Shown here one piece after another: positions 34,733-45,071 of a stretch of DNA of 52,814 nucleotides. The DNA comes from CAYMEV01 sp964431655 [NCBI: uncultured bacterium]. GTDB lineage: Bacteria > CAYMEV01. A program made the translations under genes and the position numbers. The number at the start of each line of letters is the position of its first letter. Position 1 is the stretch's first letter. The DNA lies in contig CAYSKJ010000003.1 of NCBI GenBank assembly GCA_964431655.1, forward strand, positions 1-52,814. The letters run 5' to 3'. Below the pieces are notes generated by a model. It did no database searches, was not told the origin of the DNA, and saw only the letters and a list, made by a program, of their open reading frames with translations.

Positions 34733-36604
34733 TTAGGTATACTGGCTCCTGTAAAGCTCTGCATAAAAACCGCCTGTTCTGAGGAGGTGACGGTGGCTGC
34801 CCTGCTCAATTATCTGTCCCCTGTTCATGACCAGGATTATATCGGCGTTTTTTATGGTTGAAAGCCTGTGGGCAATTATAAAGGAAGTCCTGCCTTTCAT
34901 CAGGTTTCTCATCGCATTCTGTATAAGGACTTCTGTTCTGGTGTCAACACTGCTTGTAGCCTCATCGAGTATAAGTATCGCAGGGTCTTTCAGAAATGCC
35001 CGGGCTATGGTTATAAGCTGTTTCTGCCCGGCTGATATATTGCTTCCTTCTTCGTTTATTATCGTACTGTAGCCATCGGGTAGGGTCCTGATGAAATGGT
35101 CCGCCTGGGCGGCCTTTGACGCTTTAAGTACGGCATCTTTCGAGGGATTGTCACATCCATAGGCGATATTATCATAAAGTGTTCCCTGGAATAACCAGGT
35201 GTCCTGAAGAACCATGCCGAAAATGGATCGAAGGATGTTTCTGCTTATATTTCTTATGTCAATTCCGTCTACCATAATTATGCCGCTGTTTATTTCATAG
35301 AAGCGCAGGAGAAGGTTTACCAGGGTAGTTTTCCCGGCTCCCGTGGGACCGACTATTGCAACTGACTGTCCTTTAAGAACCTGAAGGTTAAGGTCCTGTA
35401 AAAGCGGTTTTTCAGTTTCATAGGAAAAATAGAGTTTTTTTATCTCAACATGGCCCATGAAAGACCCTGGAGATATCCCAGTTTTTTGACCAGCAGAGTA
35501 ATTATCCCTGCGTTCTTCAGTCTCGTCCAGAACCTCAAAAACCCTTTCAGCTGATGCAATGGTTGACTGGATTATGTTTATTATCTGGGATACCTGTATA
35601 ACTGGCTGGCCAAACTGCTTGGAGTACTGAATAAAAGCCTGTATATCGCCTATGGGAATTTTCCCGGCTGCTACCAGGATGCCTCCGACGACGGCAATAA
35701 TAATATAGCCCAGATTATTGATAACGTGCATAAGAGGCATTACCAGCCCGGAAATAAAGTTTGCCTTCCATCCCAGTTGATTAAGCTCTTCATTGTAAAC
35801 AAGGAATCTTTTAAGAGATGATTGTTCTCTTCCAAAAGCCTTTACTAACTCATGACCCGTGATCATTTCCTCTACATGTCCGTTCATTTGTCCCAGGACT
35901 TTCTGCTGGCGAACAAAGAATCTCTGGGATTTTTTTGCAATTGTCCTTGTCATGAGAATACTCAGCGGGAGTACAACTATGCTCACTATTGTCAGGAGAG
36001 GACTGATTATTATCATCATCAGTATAACCCCTGCCATGGAGAATCCTGCAATTACGAGTTCTGTAATGCTCTGCTGCATAGTGTTGGCAACTGTGTCCAG
36101 GTCATTGGTCACACGGCTGAGAATATCACCATGGCTATGTCTGTCAAACCAGCTTATTGGCAGCCGGTGGAGCTTGTCAGTTATATCCTTTCTCAGGGTA
36201 AAGGTTGTTTCCAGTGATACACTGGCCATAATATAAGACATTATATACCTGAAAGCAGAGCTGAGCAGGTACAGCACCGTCAGGGCAATCAACACCTTAT
36301 ATATAAGACTGAAATCAAGGCTCCCCGGGTTTCCTTCGCTGACGCTTGCCCGAAAAAGCTCCGTTATAGCCAGACCCATTATTTTTGGTGCGGCAATGGT
36401 AAAAACTGTGCTCAGTATAGCAGTAAAGGCAACAAGAAAAAGCCTTGTTTTATGGGGTTTTAAATAACTGGACAGGCGTTTCAGAGTTCTGCGGGCATCC
36501 TTTGCCCTTTCCACCGGAGCTGCAAGGGCAGCTCCGGGACCTCCCCGGGGCCGGCGGAAGGGAAGGGCATCGTATTGGCCCGACCTGTTTTTATCCCTTT
36601 CCAT
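34733..36604 (-). CDS. ABC exporter half (consensus Walker B subunit of a heterodimer)
   Basis: I start at 36604 (MERDKNRSGQYDALPFRR) with GAGGAGG upstream; a longer frame to 36715 overlaps the preceding gene and looks non-native. The 623-residue protein has six transmembrane helices (about 45-300) and a nucleotide-binding domain. Walker A is IVGPTGAGKTTL, Walker B is ILILDEATSSVD with the catalytic Glu, and the signature is the non-canonical NISAGQKQL. It pairs with the 36591-38324 gene, overlapping it by 14 nt. Together they form a BmrCD/TM287-288-type exporter. Confidence 0.92.
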   Translation of the reverse strand: MERDKNRSGQYDALPFRRPRGGPGAALAAPVERAKDARRTLKRLSSYLKPHKTRLFLVAFTAILSTVFTIAAPKIMGLAITELFRASVSEGNPGSLDFSLIYKVLIALTVLYLLSSAFRYIMSYIMASVSLETTFTLRKDITDKLHRLPISWFDRHSHGDILSRVTNDLDTVANTMQQSITELVIAGFSMAGVILMMIIISPLLTIVSIVVLPLSILMTRTIAKKSQRFFVRQQKVLGQMNGHVEEMITGHELVKAFGREQSSLKRFLVYNEELNQLGWKANFISGLVMPLMHVINNLGYIIIAVVGGILVAAGKIPIGDIQAFIQYSKQFGQPVIQVSQIINIIQSTIASAERVFEVLDETEERRDNYSAGQKTGISPGSFMGHVEIKKLYFSYETEKPLLQDLNLQVLKGQSVAIVGPTGAGKTTLVNLLLRFYEINSGIIMVDGIDIRNISRNILRSIFGMVLQDTWLFQGTLYDNIAYGCDNPSKDAVLKASKAAQADHFIRTLPDGYSTIINEEGSNISAGQKQLITIARAFLKDPAILILDEATSSVDTRTEVLIQNAMRNLMKGRTSFIIAHRLSTIKNADIILVMNRGQIIEQGSHRHLLRTGGFYAELYRSQYT

Positions 36605-38324
36605 ATTCCTCCTCGCCATCCAGCTGGGATCCCAGGATTTCCTGATAAACACGGTTTGTTTTTGCAAGCTCTTCGTGAGTCCCAATGCCGGATATCCTGC
36701 CTTCATCCAGGACAATTATCCTGTTGGCGGCCATGGCACTGCTTACCCTCTGGGTTACCATCAGGACTATGCTGTTCCGGGTGTATTCAATTAGCTGGTT
36801 CCTTAAATTCCTTTCTGTCCATGCATCCAGGGATGAAAAACAGTCATCAAGCAGATAAATATCCGGTTTTCTGACAAGAGCCCTGGCTATGGCAATCCTC
36901 TGCCTCTGCCCGCCTGAAAAATTGGTTCCGCCCTTAGAAGATTCAGTTTCAAGGCCTTTTTGCGATGATATTATAAAATCCTTTATCTGAGCTGTTTCCA
37001 GGGCCTTTAAAATATCCTTTTTATCAATATCCTCATTGCCGTAACGAATATTTTCATCCACTGTACCTGAGAACAGGAAAGACTTCTGGGGAATATAGGC
37101 GATAGATTTTCTCAGCTGAGCTAAAGAGAGATTTTTAATATCAATACCTCCAATACTGATGATGCCGGATTCAGGGTCATAGAAACGCAGTATCATTTTA
37201 AGAAGGGACGTTTTACCAGACCCGGTGCCCCCAATAATAGCTATGAAGTCACCAGGCCTGCAATCAAAGGATATTTCGCATAATACAGGGCTCTCAGCAC
37301 CGTGGTAGCGGAAAGAGACCTTGTCAAAACTTAGTTCGTTATTCTCCGGGAAAGGTGCGGGATTTAAGGAGCAACTGATACCTGGTTCAAGCATCATTAC
37401 TTCCTCTAAACGCTTAAGAGAAACTGATGCCTGTGGTATTCTCAGAATTATCATGGAGACCATAACCAGAGCAAACATTATCTGGCCTACATATTGTATG
37501 AAAGCCATTAGAGAGCCAACCTGCATGTCCTGTAGGGAAACACGCTTTGACCCGAACCAGAGTACAAGAACGATCCCGAGGTTCAGGATAAGAGATATAT
37601 AGGGCATCAGAAGAGCCATTAGTCTTCCCACGCTCAGCTGAGTATCAGCAAGATCCCTGTTAGCCCGGTGGAAACGCTCCTGTTCGTATTTCCTTCGATT
37701 GAAGGCCCTTATTACCCTTAATCCAGAGAGGTTTTCTCTTGTAATTCGGTTGATGACATCTATCTTGGACTGGATTGCCTTAAACAAAGGCATGCCTTTC
37801 AATACAAACAGCAGGATTGATACAGCAAGGACAGGCATGGTAATCCACAGAATTGAAGAAAGACGCGCATCCTGGGTTACGGCCATGAATATGCCTCCCA
37901 CCATGAGCAGAGGAGCTCGGAGCATTATTCTAAGAGACATGAGCATTACATTCTGTACCTGCATTATATCATTGCTGACTCTGGTAATAAGGCTTGATGC
38001 GCCGAAACGGTCCATGTCAGCCATTGAAAATCCCGTAATTTTTTCAAATAGATCCCCGCGCATTTTTGTGCCGGTTTTAACGGCCACTTTTGCGCTGAGA
38101 TAGCTTGATACAAAGGAGCTGAGCATTCCGATTAGATTTATGCCGAGCATAATCAGCCCCAGTCTCAGTATGAAAGGAATATCACCATTGGCTATGCCCT
38201 GATCTACAATGATGCTCATTATCCTTGGAAGAGAAAGCTCCGCCATAGCCCGGATAAGCACAAAAAGCATTATAATGGCTATGGCAGCATAGCTTGGCCT
38301 TAAATATCGGTAAAGAAACTTCAT
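36591..38324 (-). CDS. ABC exporter half (degenerate Walker B subunit of a heterodimer)
   Basis: The 577-residue protein has six transmembrane helices and a nucleotide-binding domain. Walker A (IIGGTGSGKTSL) and a normal signature (NFSGGQRQR) are present, but Walker B is IYLLDDCFSSLD, so the catalytic Glu is Asp. This is what one expects of the degenerate-site half. It is the first gene of the pair and carries a good promoter upstream. The transported substrate, probably a drug or lipid-like molecule, cannot be read from sequence. Confidence 0.93.
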   Translation of the reverse strand: MKFLYRYLRPSYAAIAIIMLFVLIRAMAELSLPRIMSIIVDQGIANGDIPFILRLGLIMLGINLIGMLSSFVSSYLSAKVAVKTGTKMRGDLFEKITGFSMADMDRFGASSLITRVSNDIMQVQNVMLMSLRIMLRAPLLMVGGIFMAVTQDARLSSILWITMPVLAVSILLFVLKGMPLFKAIQSKIDVINRITRENLSGLRVIRAFNRRKYEQERFHRANRDLADTQLSVGRLMALLMPYISLILNLGIVLVLWFGSKRVSLQDMQVGSLMAFIQYVGQIMFALVMVSMIILRIPQASVSLKRLEEVMMLEPGISCSLNPAPFPENNELSFDKVSFRYHGAESPVLCEISFDCRPGDFIAIIGGTGSGKTSLLKMILRFYDPESGIISIGGIDIKNLSLAQLRKSIAYIPQKSFLFSGTVDENIRYGNEDIDKKDILKALETAQIKDFIISSQKGLETESSKGGTNFSGGQRQRIAIARALVRKPDIYLLDDCFSSLDAWTERNLRNQLIEYTRNSIVLMVTQRVSSAMAANRIIVLDEGRISGIGTHEELAKTNRVYQEILGSQLDGEEEYGKG

Positions 38325-38710
38325 GCAGGGGCCCTTTTCAGTCGGTGGTATTTGCTTTCTGGTGATTATGTTTATATTGGCGTATTTGTCAATATTTAAG
38401 CATTGGAAAGGTGATAAAAGGGATCTGCTTAGACATGACGGACTTTTGCAGGGGTTTCAGTAATCTATTTTTTTGGTATAAATTCAGATTTCACTACCTT
38501 TCCAGAATTTAAGGGACTATGGAGTTTAATTGCAGGATATCTTGTTTCAGAATACAGAGTTATTTGTAATTATCTGACCACACATACAGAAATGGGTTGA
38601 GCTGTAATTATTACATTTTAACCTGGTTAGCTGCCAGGCTGTAAGATGTTTATTCCTTAAAAAGCATCAGAAAAAATTAAGAACCGCTGATAATAAAAGG
38701 TAATATTATA
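38325..38710. other. Intergenic region between the ABC exporter and rsfS
   Basis: This 386-bp AT-rich gap contains the ABC operon promoter near its left end and, toward rsfS, no convincing terminator, gene or RNA motif. A short CCTGG...CCAGG inverted repeat near 38620 is the only structure seen, and it is weak. Confidence 0.5.
38365..38392 (-). promoter_or_regulatory. Promoter of the ABC exporter operon
   Basis: TTGACA (38392-38387), a 16-nt spacer and CATAAT (38370-38365) are followed by a leader of about 35-40 nt to the ATG at 38324. Confidence 0.6.
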
Positions 38711-39064
38711 TTATTCTCCGGGTAAGAAAAATGCACCGGCCCAAAGCTTTTCCAGATTGTAATAATCCCTGGATTCTTTAATAAATATGTGGCAAATGAC
38801 ATCGATATAATCAATAAGTATCCATTTGCCGTTTGAGAATCCTTCCATACTGTAAGGCTTTATTCCGAAGGATTCGCGTATACCGTTTTCTATGTGATGA
38901 GCAACGGCCTGGGCCTGCTTTTCTATGTCTGTGTGACAGATTATGAAATAATCTGTATAACCTGCAAGCTCTTTTAAGTCCAGACAAGACGCGTCTTTGC
39001 CTTGTTTTTCATTGATCAGGATTAAAATTTTTTCTTTTATCTGCTCTGCTGTAAATTCCATCAA
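38711..39064 (-). CDS. rsfS: Ribosomal silencing factor RsfS
   Basis: The 117-residue protein has the RsfS/Iojap motifs TDYFIICH, GFSNGKWILIDYIDVICHIF and RDYYNLEKLW. It binds ribosomal protein L14 on the large subunit and blocks subunit joining when nutrients are scarce. It sits last in the rplU-rpmA-obgE-nadD-rsfS cluster, 20 bp after nadD, the usual arrangement. The length is normal. Confidence 0.95.
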   Translation of the reverse strand: MMEFTAEQIKEKILILINEKQGKDASCLDLKELAGYTDYFIICHTDIEKQAQAVAHHIENGIRESFGIKPYSMEGFSNGKWILIDYIDVICHIFIKESRDYYNLEKLWAGAFFLPGE

Positions 39065-39084
39065 ATAGCGAATTACTCCTGTAA

Positions 39085-39731
39085 TTATTGATAAAGTCTG
39101 TTATTTAAAATATAATCCTCAATTCCCGGAGGAACAAGATATTTTATTGAAAGCCCTTTTTTTATTCTTTCTCTGATCATTGAGCTTGATATATCCAGGG
39201 GAAGATTATCCATGAAGTAAATTCCGGTTTTGCTGTTCCCAGGGACAAATTTCCTGAAGGGGAGTATATTGTAATATTTTTGGAATTTTTTAAAGAGATT
39301 CTCCTCTCTGCCATACATGGGCCTTGTAATAATTAGGAAATTACACATATCAAGTATTTCCGGGTATTTTTTCCAGGTCTTTATTAGAAGAAAAGCGTCG
39401 GTTCCAAGAATGAAGAATAAATGGGCTGGTTTTATGGAGTATCTTTCAAGAAAATGGCTTATGGTAATATATGAATAGGATATCTCCTCATTGTCGATTT
39501 CAAAGGTGCTGATCTCAGCTTTCTCTATATTTTGCAGGGCCGTGTTAAGCATGTGAACCCTGTGCATTCCTTCAATCAGTGAGAGGCTGTCCTTATGGGG
39601 AGGTATCCTGGTAGGGATAAAAAAAACCTTCTTAAAAGGCAGGATGGCAAGTATATCGGTTATAACAAGCAGGTGGCCTATATGAGGCGGGTTGAAACTG
39701 CCCCCGAAGAGGCCTGTAAGCATGTTTTCCA

Positions 39732-39732
<1 letters not shown>
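39085..39732 (-). CDS. nadD: Nicotinate-nucleotide adenylyltransferase NadD
   Basis: The 215-residue protein transfers AMP to nicotinate mononucleotide in NAD synthesis. It shows the nucleotidyltransferase motifs GGSFNPPHIGH near the N-terminus and ISSSMIRERI near the C-terminus, plus FILGTDAFL. Its start codon overlaps the end of obgE by one nucleotide. No anomalies are visible. Confidence 0.95.
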
Positions 39733-41025
<1,293 letters not shown>

Positions 41026-41041
41026 GGTTCAAGCCTCCTTG

Positions 41042-41356
41042 TTAATGCTTTATATCTGTAACCAATAAATGTGTAGTAAGCTGTCTGTGTCCCATCTTCC
41101 TGCGGTACTTCTTCCTTTTCTTATACTTACCCACAACAATCTTTTTATCTTTTCCCTGAAAAACAATCTTTGCCTTAATCTTTGCAGATTCTATATAGGG
41201 CTTTCCAATCTGTATGTCCTTGTCTTCTTCAATGATTGCCAGAACCTTGTCCAGCTCTATAATATCACCCTTACTGCCTTCAAGTTTCTCAACCTTCAGT
41301 AATTCTCCCTGTTTTGCCACATATTGCTTTCCGCCTGTTAATACTACTGCATACAT
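41042..41356 (-). CDS. rplU: 50S ribosomal protein L21
   Basis: The 104-residue protein starts MYAVVLTGGKQYVAKQG and ends with KYRRKMGHRQLTTHLLV, both diagnostic for L21. It is the first gene of the cluster that continues into rpmA, obgE, nadD and rsfS. A consensus -35 box lies upstream. Confidence 0.97.
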   Translation of the reverse strand: MYAVVLTGGKQYVAKQGELLKVEKLEGSKGDIIELDKVLAIIEEDKDIQIGKPYIESAKIKAKIVFQGKDKKIVVGKYKKRKKYRRKMGHRQLTTHLLVTDIKH

Positions 41357-41423
41357 CTTAAACTCTCCCAGAATATAGTATTTGAGTATTTAGAAATACC
41401 TATATTGACCAATAAATCATATT

Positions 41424-41429
41424 TGTCAA
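41424..41429 (-). promoter_or_regulatory. Consensus -35 box of the rplU operon
   Basis: TTGACA on the minus strand, about 70 nt before the rplU ATG. The matching -10 is weak (CAATAT at spacer 16, or TATAGG at 19). A TTGAC...GTCAA inverted repeat overlaps the box. Confidence 0.4.
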
Positions 41430-41484
41430 GTAATTTCATTAAATTTTAATAATCCAATATTTTAAATAAATCCAATAAATTGGA

Positions 41485-41868
41485 CTATTCCTTCAGGGCA
41501 GTTGCAAATCCAACAGCCAGTGAAGCTGTGTGGGATATGGATATATCTATTGATGCTATGCTCAAAATATTATAATATTCAAGGGCTTTACCCTTTAAAA
41601 CTAAATACGGTTTGCCTTCGGTATTGTTCAAAATTTCAATGCAGTTTATGGGTACCGGTCCGAAGATACCCTTTCCCAGCACCTTAAGAACTGCCTCCTT
41701 TACAGCAAATCGCCCGGCAAATTTCTCAGCATAGTTTGCCTTAAAAGATCTGCAGTAGCTAATCTCTTGCAGAGTAAATATACTTTGAAGGGCTTCTTCC
41801 CTTCTCCTGTCGACCAGTTTTTTTATCCTTATTATTTCTACTATATCGACTCCGCACACTATATTCAT
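41485..41868 (-). CDS. acpS: Holo-[acyl-carrier-protein] synthase AcpS
   Basis: I start at the ATG at 41868 (MNIVCGVDIVEI), not the TTG at 41880; this gives 127 residues. GVDIVEI and FAGRFAVKEAVLKVLGKG are the Mg2+/CoA-binding motifs, and DISISHTASLAVGFA ends the protein. It attaches phosphopantetheine to the serine of ACP. It could serve both the fatty-acid ACP and the dedicated ACP at 4822. It lies 128 bp upstream of rplU on the same strand. Confidence 0.94.
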   Translation of the reverse strand: MNIVCGVDIVEIIRIKKLVDRRREEALQSIFTLQEISYCRSFKANYAEKFAGRFAVKEAVLKVLGKGIFGPVPINCIEILNNTEGKPYLVLKGKALEYYNILSIASIDISISHTASLAVGFATALKE

Positions 41869-41954
41869 AACACAATCCAAAATATTGAATAATTACACTC
41901 AAGGAAATAATATATAAATCCCGTAAAATGGTCAAATTAATAAGTGTTTTAACA

Positions 41955-41970
41955 TGGCACAAATATTGCT
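41955..41970 (+). promoter_or_regulatory. Perfect sigma-54 (RpoN) promoter ahead of the ECF sigma gene
   Basis: TGGCAC-AAATA-TTGCT matches the -24/-12 consensus TGGCACRNNNNTTGCW at every fixed position. The predicted start is near 41981, about 31 nt before the ATG at 42012. An inverted repeat TCTTAT-AG-ATAAGA (41974-41987) covers that point. Confidence 0.75.
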
Positions 41971-42011
41971 TTATCTTATAGATAAGAAATTATAAAAGGA
42001 AGTGGAATAAA

Positions 42012-42593
42012 ATGAGCGAAAAAGATCTGATTAATCTCATAAAGGATGGCAATGAGTCTTATTTTACCGAGCTGGTAAACAGGTTTTCAAACCTGGTTAG
42101 AAAGGTTATAGGAAGGCTTATAAGGGATCCTGAGGTTCTTGAGGAGTTGACCCAGGAGGTCTTCCTAAAAATATACAACAGTATTGATAGATTTGATACG
42201 GATTACAGGTTTTCAGGGTGGATAGGAATAATTGCCAGGAATACAGCAATAGATTATTTAAGGAAATACAACAGATATGACCAGGTTTATTTTGAGGATT
42301 ATCCCGGTTATGATTTCAATATCAGCAGCCAGAAGGATGATAATGTTTACCAGTTTATTGAGAAGAAGCAGCTGTCCTCATTTCTAAAAGCCAGAATAAA
42401 TGAACTTCCTCAGAAATACAGAAATGTACTAAACCTCAGGTATTATGAGGATAAAACCTATGAAGAAATTAGCGATATAATAGACAAACCCATGGGTACC
42501 GTAAAAAACAGAATTTTCCGTGCAAAGGAACTCCTTAAGGAAAAACTGATGAAACCTCAGCATCATTCTTTTGTTGAGGAAATGATTGCATAA
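42012..42593 (+). CDS. ECF-type sigma-70 family RNA polymerase sigma factor
   Basis: The 193-residue protein has region 2 (ELVNRFSNLVRKVIGRL to SGWIGIIARNTAIDYLRK) and region 4 (LPQKYRNVLNLRYYEDKTYEEISDII and GTVKNRIFRAKELL), with no region 1 or 3. No anti-sigma gene follows; instead an exported toastrack-like protein lies 51 nt downstream. It is preceded by a perfect sigma-54 promoter, so two alternative sigma systems seem to be chained. Confidence 0.93.
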   Translation: MSEKDLINLIKDGNESYFTELVNRFSNLVRKVIGRLIRDPEVLEELTQEVFLKIYNSIDRFDTDYRFSGWIGIIARNTAIDYLRKYNRYDQVYFEDYPGYDFNISSQKDDNVYQFIEKKQLSSFLKARINELPQKYRNVLNLRYYEDKTYEEISDIIDKPMGTVKNRIFRAKELLKEKLMKPQHHSFVEEMIA

Positions 42594-42597
42594 ATCA

Positions 42598-42639
42598 AAA
42601 ACCCTCTGTATATTGTTTATAAAATATGCGGAGGGTTTT
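42598..42639 (+). promoter_or_regulatory. Hairpin enclosing the ribosome binding site of the next gene
   Basis: AAAACCCTC (42598-42606) pairs with GAGGGTTTT (42631-42639), and ATATT/AATAT pair inside. The GGAGGG ribosome binding site of the 42645 gene lies in the 3' arm, so the structure could block translation or end transcription after the sigma gene. Confidence 0.5.
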
Positions 42640-42644
42640 CTTAT

Positions 42645-43553
42645 ATGAAAAGGAAATGTTGCCTACTTGCTTTAATTGTTTTATTGTTTATTCCTGCCTT
42701 CATTTACTCCGGTCAAAGGGATGAAAAACCTGCAAACGACGGCATCTCAAAAGAAATCAGAGTTGACGAAGATCTTTATATTAAGGAAGATATTGAAAAA
42801 TTCAGGGATAAAGAAAAAAAGGTCATAAATAGAATCAGTTTCTCCGGAGGCAATATCATAATAACACCCAGTCCCAAGAAGGGATATTTCTACGGCGGTA
42901 CCTTCTGGTATGAAACGGTTTTCCATTCACCCCTATTTGAAATAGCGGATAAAAGGGATGCCTATGTGGTTAATCTCAGGCAGAGGAAATCAAAGGTCTA
43001 CATATTTCCAAGCAATCAGAGGAGACCCATATGGAAATACAGTTTTCCCTGTGATATATCTGCTGAGCTGGATATAAGTCTGAGCGGGAGTAATACTATG
43101 ATAGAATTAGGCGGTTCCCTCGTTGAGAATATAAATATAAGCGCCAGGGGGCAGGAGACGGCTTTAATGTTTTCGGAACCCGTAAAAGGGATGATACATG
43201 AGGCTGTTATATCTGTTGATGTCGGGAAACTTTCAGTCCTTGACATCCTGAACTCAAATACCGCTTACATGAAGATGAACCTGTCCTCAGGTTCATACTT
43301 CATGGATTTCAGCGGTAAGGCTGACAAGCTGAAAGAAAGAACTGTGGATATTACCCTTAATTTTTCGAAGCTGGATATAAGTCTATCCGATGATGTGGGT
43401 TATGAGATATATACATCAACCCTGGTCCATATATCTGCTCCGGATCTTGTTAAAAATGAGGATTATCACCGAACTCCGGGTTTTGAAAAGGCGGAAAGAA
43501 GAATATACATCAATATCAGGGGAGTTGGAGGCAAGGTCAACATAATATATTAA
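42645..43553 (+). CDS. Exported protein with a toastrack-like beta domain
   Basis: The 302-residue product has a signal peptide (ending IYSGQ). The mature part is mostly beta-strands with glycine/serine turns, such as ISARGQETALMF and LNFSKLDISLSD, resembling the beta-helical 'toastrack' (DUF4097/LiaF C-terminal) fold. The assignment is tentative; no active-site motif is visible. It follows the ECF sigma gene and is probably under the same transcript, with its ribosome binding site in a hairpin. Confidence 0.65.
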   Translation: MKRKCCLLALIVLLFIPAFIYSGQRDEKPANDGISKEIRVDEDLYIKEDIEKFRDKEKKVINRISFSGGNIIITPSPKKGYFYGGTFWYETVFHSPLFEIADKRDAYVVNLRQRKSKVYIFPSNQRRPIWKYSFPCDISAELDISLSGSNTMIELGGSLVENINISARGQETALMFSEPVKGMIHEAVISVDVGKLSVLDILNSNTAYMKMNLSSGSYFMDFSGKADKLKERTVDITLNFSKLDISLSDDVGYEIYTSTLVHISAPDLVKNEDYHRTPGFEKAERRIYINIRGVGGKVNIIY

Positions 43554-43604
43554 TAGTCCCTGCTGGAATAATGGGTATAAATCAAGGTAATAACAAGAAC
43601 ACTA

Positions 43605-45071
43605 TCAGCGGTTTGTTCCATTTTTCAGATGAACAGGGATTGAAAGAATGAAAAGAGCGCCCTTCCCGAAGGGTTCCTGACAGGACAGTTCCCCGCGCAT
43701 GTATTCAGCAAATATTCTTGAAAGGTAAAGGCCGAGGCCTGTTCCCGAACTGTTTTTTGAAAGGGCACTGAACAGCTCTTCCCTGTTCTCCCGGTTAATG
43801 CCCATGCCATAGTCCCTGAAAGCAATTTTGAGAATCATTTCTTCGATGCTTATGTCTATATTAATCTGTGATTGTTCTGGTGAGAACTTTAGTGCATTAT
43901 GAATCAGGTTAAAAACTACATGCCTGAAAAATTCCCTGTACTGACAAACGGTAAAATCCCTGTCCGTATCATCCTTGAGGATTATATCCATATTTTTTCC
44001 CCTAAACTCCATACTTCTAAGGAGTATATCCTTTATTTCGACTATTTCAGCAAAAGGATTGAATTCGACTGCAGAGCTGTGCCTGAAGGATACCGAATCC
44101 AGAAGACTGTAGATCAGGTTTTGTATGCGGCATATTTCCAGCTCAATACCCTCAAGATACTCGCTTATTTCATTTTTGGTATGTTTACCCATTTTTAGCA
44201 GATCAATATATCCAGTTATTCCGTTAAGAGGATTTCCTATTTCATGCGCAATGGAGGAGGATATTTTTCCAACAAGTGAAAAACGCTCAGAACTTAAAAG
44301 CTGAGACTGGGCTTCATTCAGCAGTTTATTGGAATTCTCAAGCTCCCGGATTTTATTCAAAAGGGCACCCTGGGCATCTTTCAGCCTGCTGCTCATAATC
44401 CTCATTTTTTCATATAAAATTCCAAATTCGTCTTTCTGGAAATTGCAGGGCGAATCATTGCTGAAATTTGATCCGGTTATATTGTCTGCCATCACTCCAA
44501 GGGCATTTATGGGTTTTATTATGCTGGTATTAATTAAAATAAGAATCATTACAAGAAGCATGGATACCTGCAGGACTATGATCCCAGCAATAGGCCGGGA
44601 AAGAGGAGTCAGATCAAAACTGCGGGTTCTGTGTTTTATATAGGCATACAGAGTTTTATTCCTGTAGCGGAAGGCATAAAGGGTTTCGGTATCTTTATTT
44701 GATTTCCTGCTTTGAATCCTGCTGAGGCCTTCCTTATGCCTCTCATCGTAGTTAATGCTGTATCGTTTAAATATATCATATCCTGTTGATGATAAAACAG
44801 GGTTAGTATGCCGGTCGATGACTGCAATTTCTGCATTATATAACGATGAGAAAGTGATAACTGCTGTTGAGAACCTCTGGATATAATCTCTGTTGCTTTG
44901 CATATCCTCCACAAGAAGCCTCAGGTTTTCATCTAAAAAATCTGTGACTGCAGAATTTGTCCTGTTTTCATCATAGTGGCTGAATATACGGTATAGAAGT
45001 ATATTAAATCCGAAAAGAATGATGAGCATAAGGGGTATTATATGCAGGCTGAGTTTTTTTCTAAGCTTCAT
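43605..45071 (-). CDS. Membrane-bound sensor histidine kinase (no response regulator nearby)
   Basis: The 488-residue protein has TM1 (10-27), an extracytoplasmic sensor region (28-160), TM2 (162-182), a HAMP-like linker and a coiled coil (190-260). The phosphoacceptor is His276 in SSIAHEIGNPLNG. The ATP-binding domain follows, with N-box HNALKFSP (Asn392), G1 DYGMG (420-424) and GTGLGL (443-448). It starts at the base next to the permease stop, so it is cotranscribed with an iron-type ABC system. A response regulator is not seen in the window. Confidence 0.94.
   Translation of the reverse strand: MKLRKKLSLHIIPLMLIILFGFNILLYRIFSHYDENRTNSAVTDFLDENLRLLVEDMQSNRDYIQRFSTAVITFSSLYNAEIAVIDRHTNPVLSSTGYDIFKRYSINYDERHKEGLSRIQSRKSNKDTETLYAFRYRNKTLYAYIKHRTRSFDLTPLSRPIAGIIVLQVSMLLVMILILINTSIIKPINALGVMADNITGSNFSNDSPCNFQKDEFGILYEKMRIMSSRLKDAQGALLNKIRELENSNKLLNEAQSQLLSSERFSLVGKISSSIAHEIGNPLNGITGYIDLLKMGKHTKNEISEYLEGIELEICRIQNLIYSLLDSVSFRHSSAVEFNPFAEIVEIKDILLRSMEFRGKNMDIILKDDTDRDFTVCQYREFFRHVVFNLIHNALKFSPEQSQINIDISIEEMILKIAFRDYGMGINRENREELFSALSKNSSGTGLGLYLSRIFAEYMRGELSCQEPFGKGALFILSIPVHLKNGTNR

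Noticed and set aside
38600-38640. CCTGG-7 nt-CCAGG inverted repeat as a terminator
   Set aside because: Only 5 bp, not followed by a T-run and not near a gene end on either strand.
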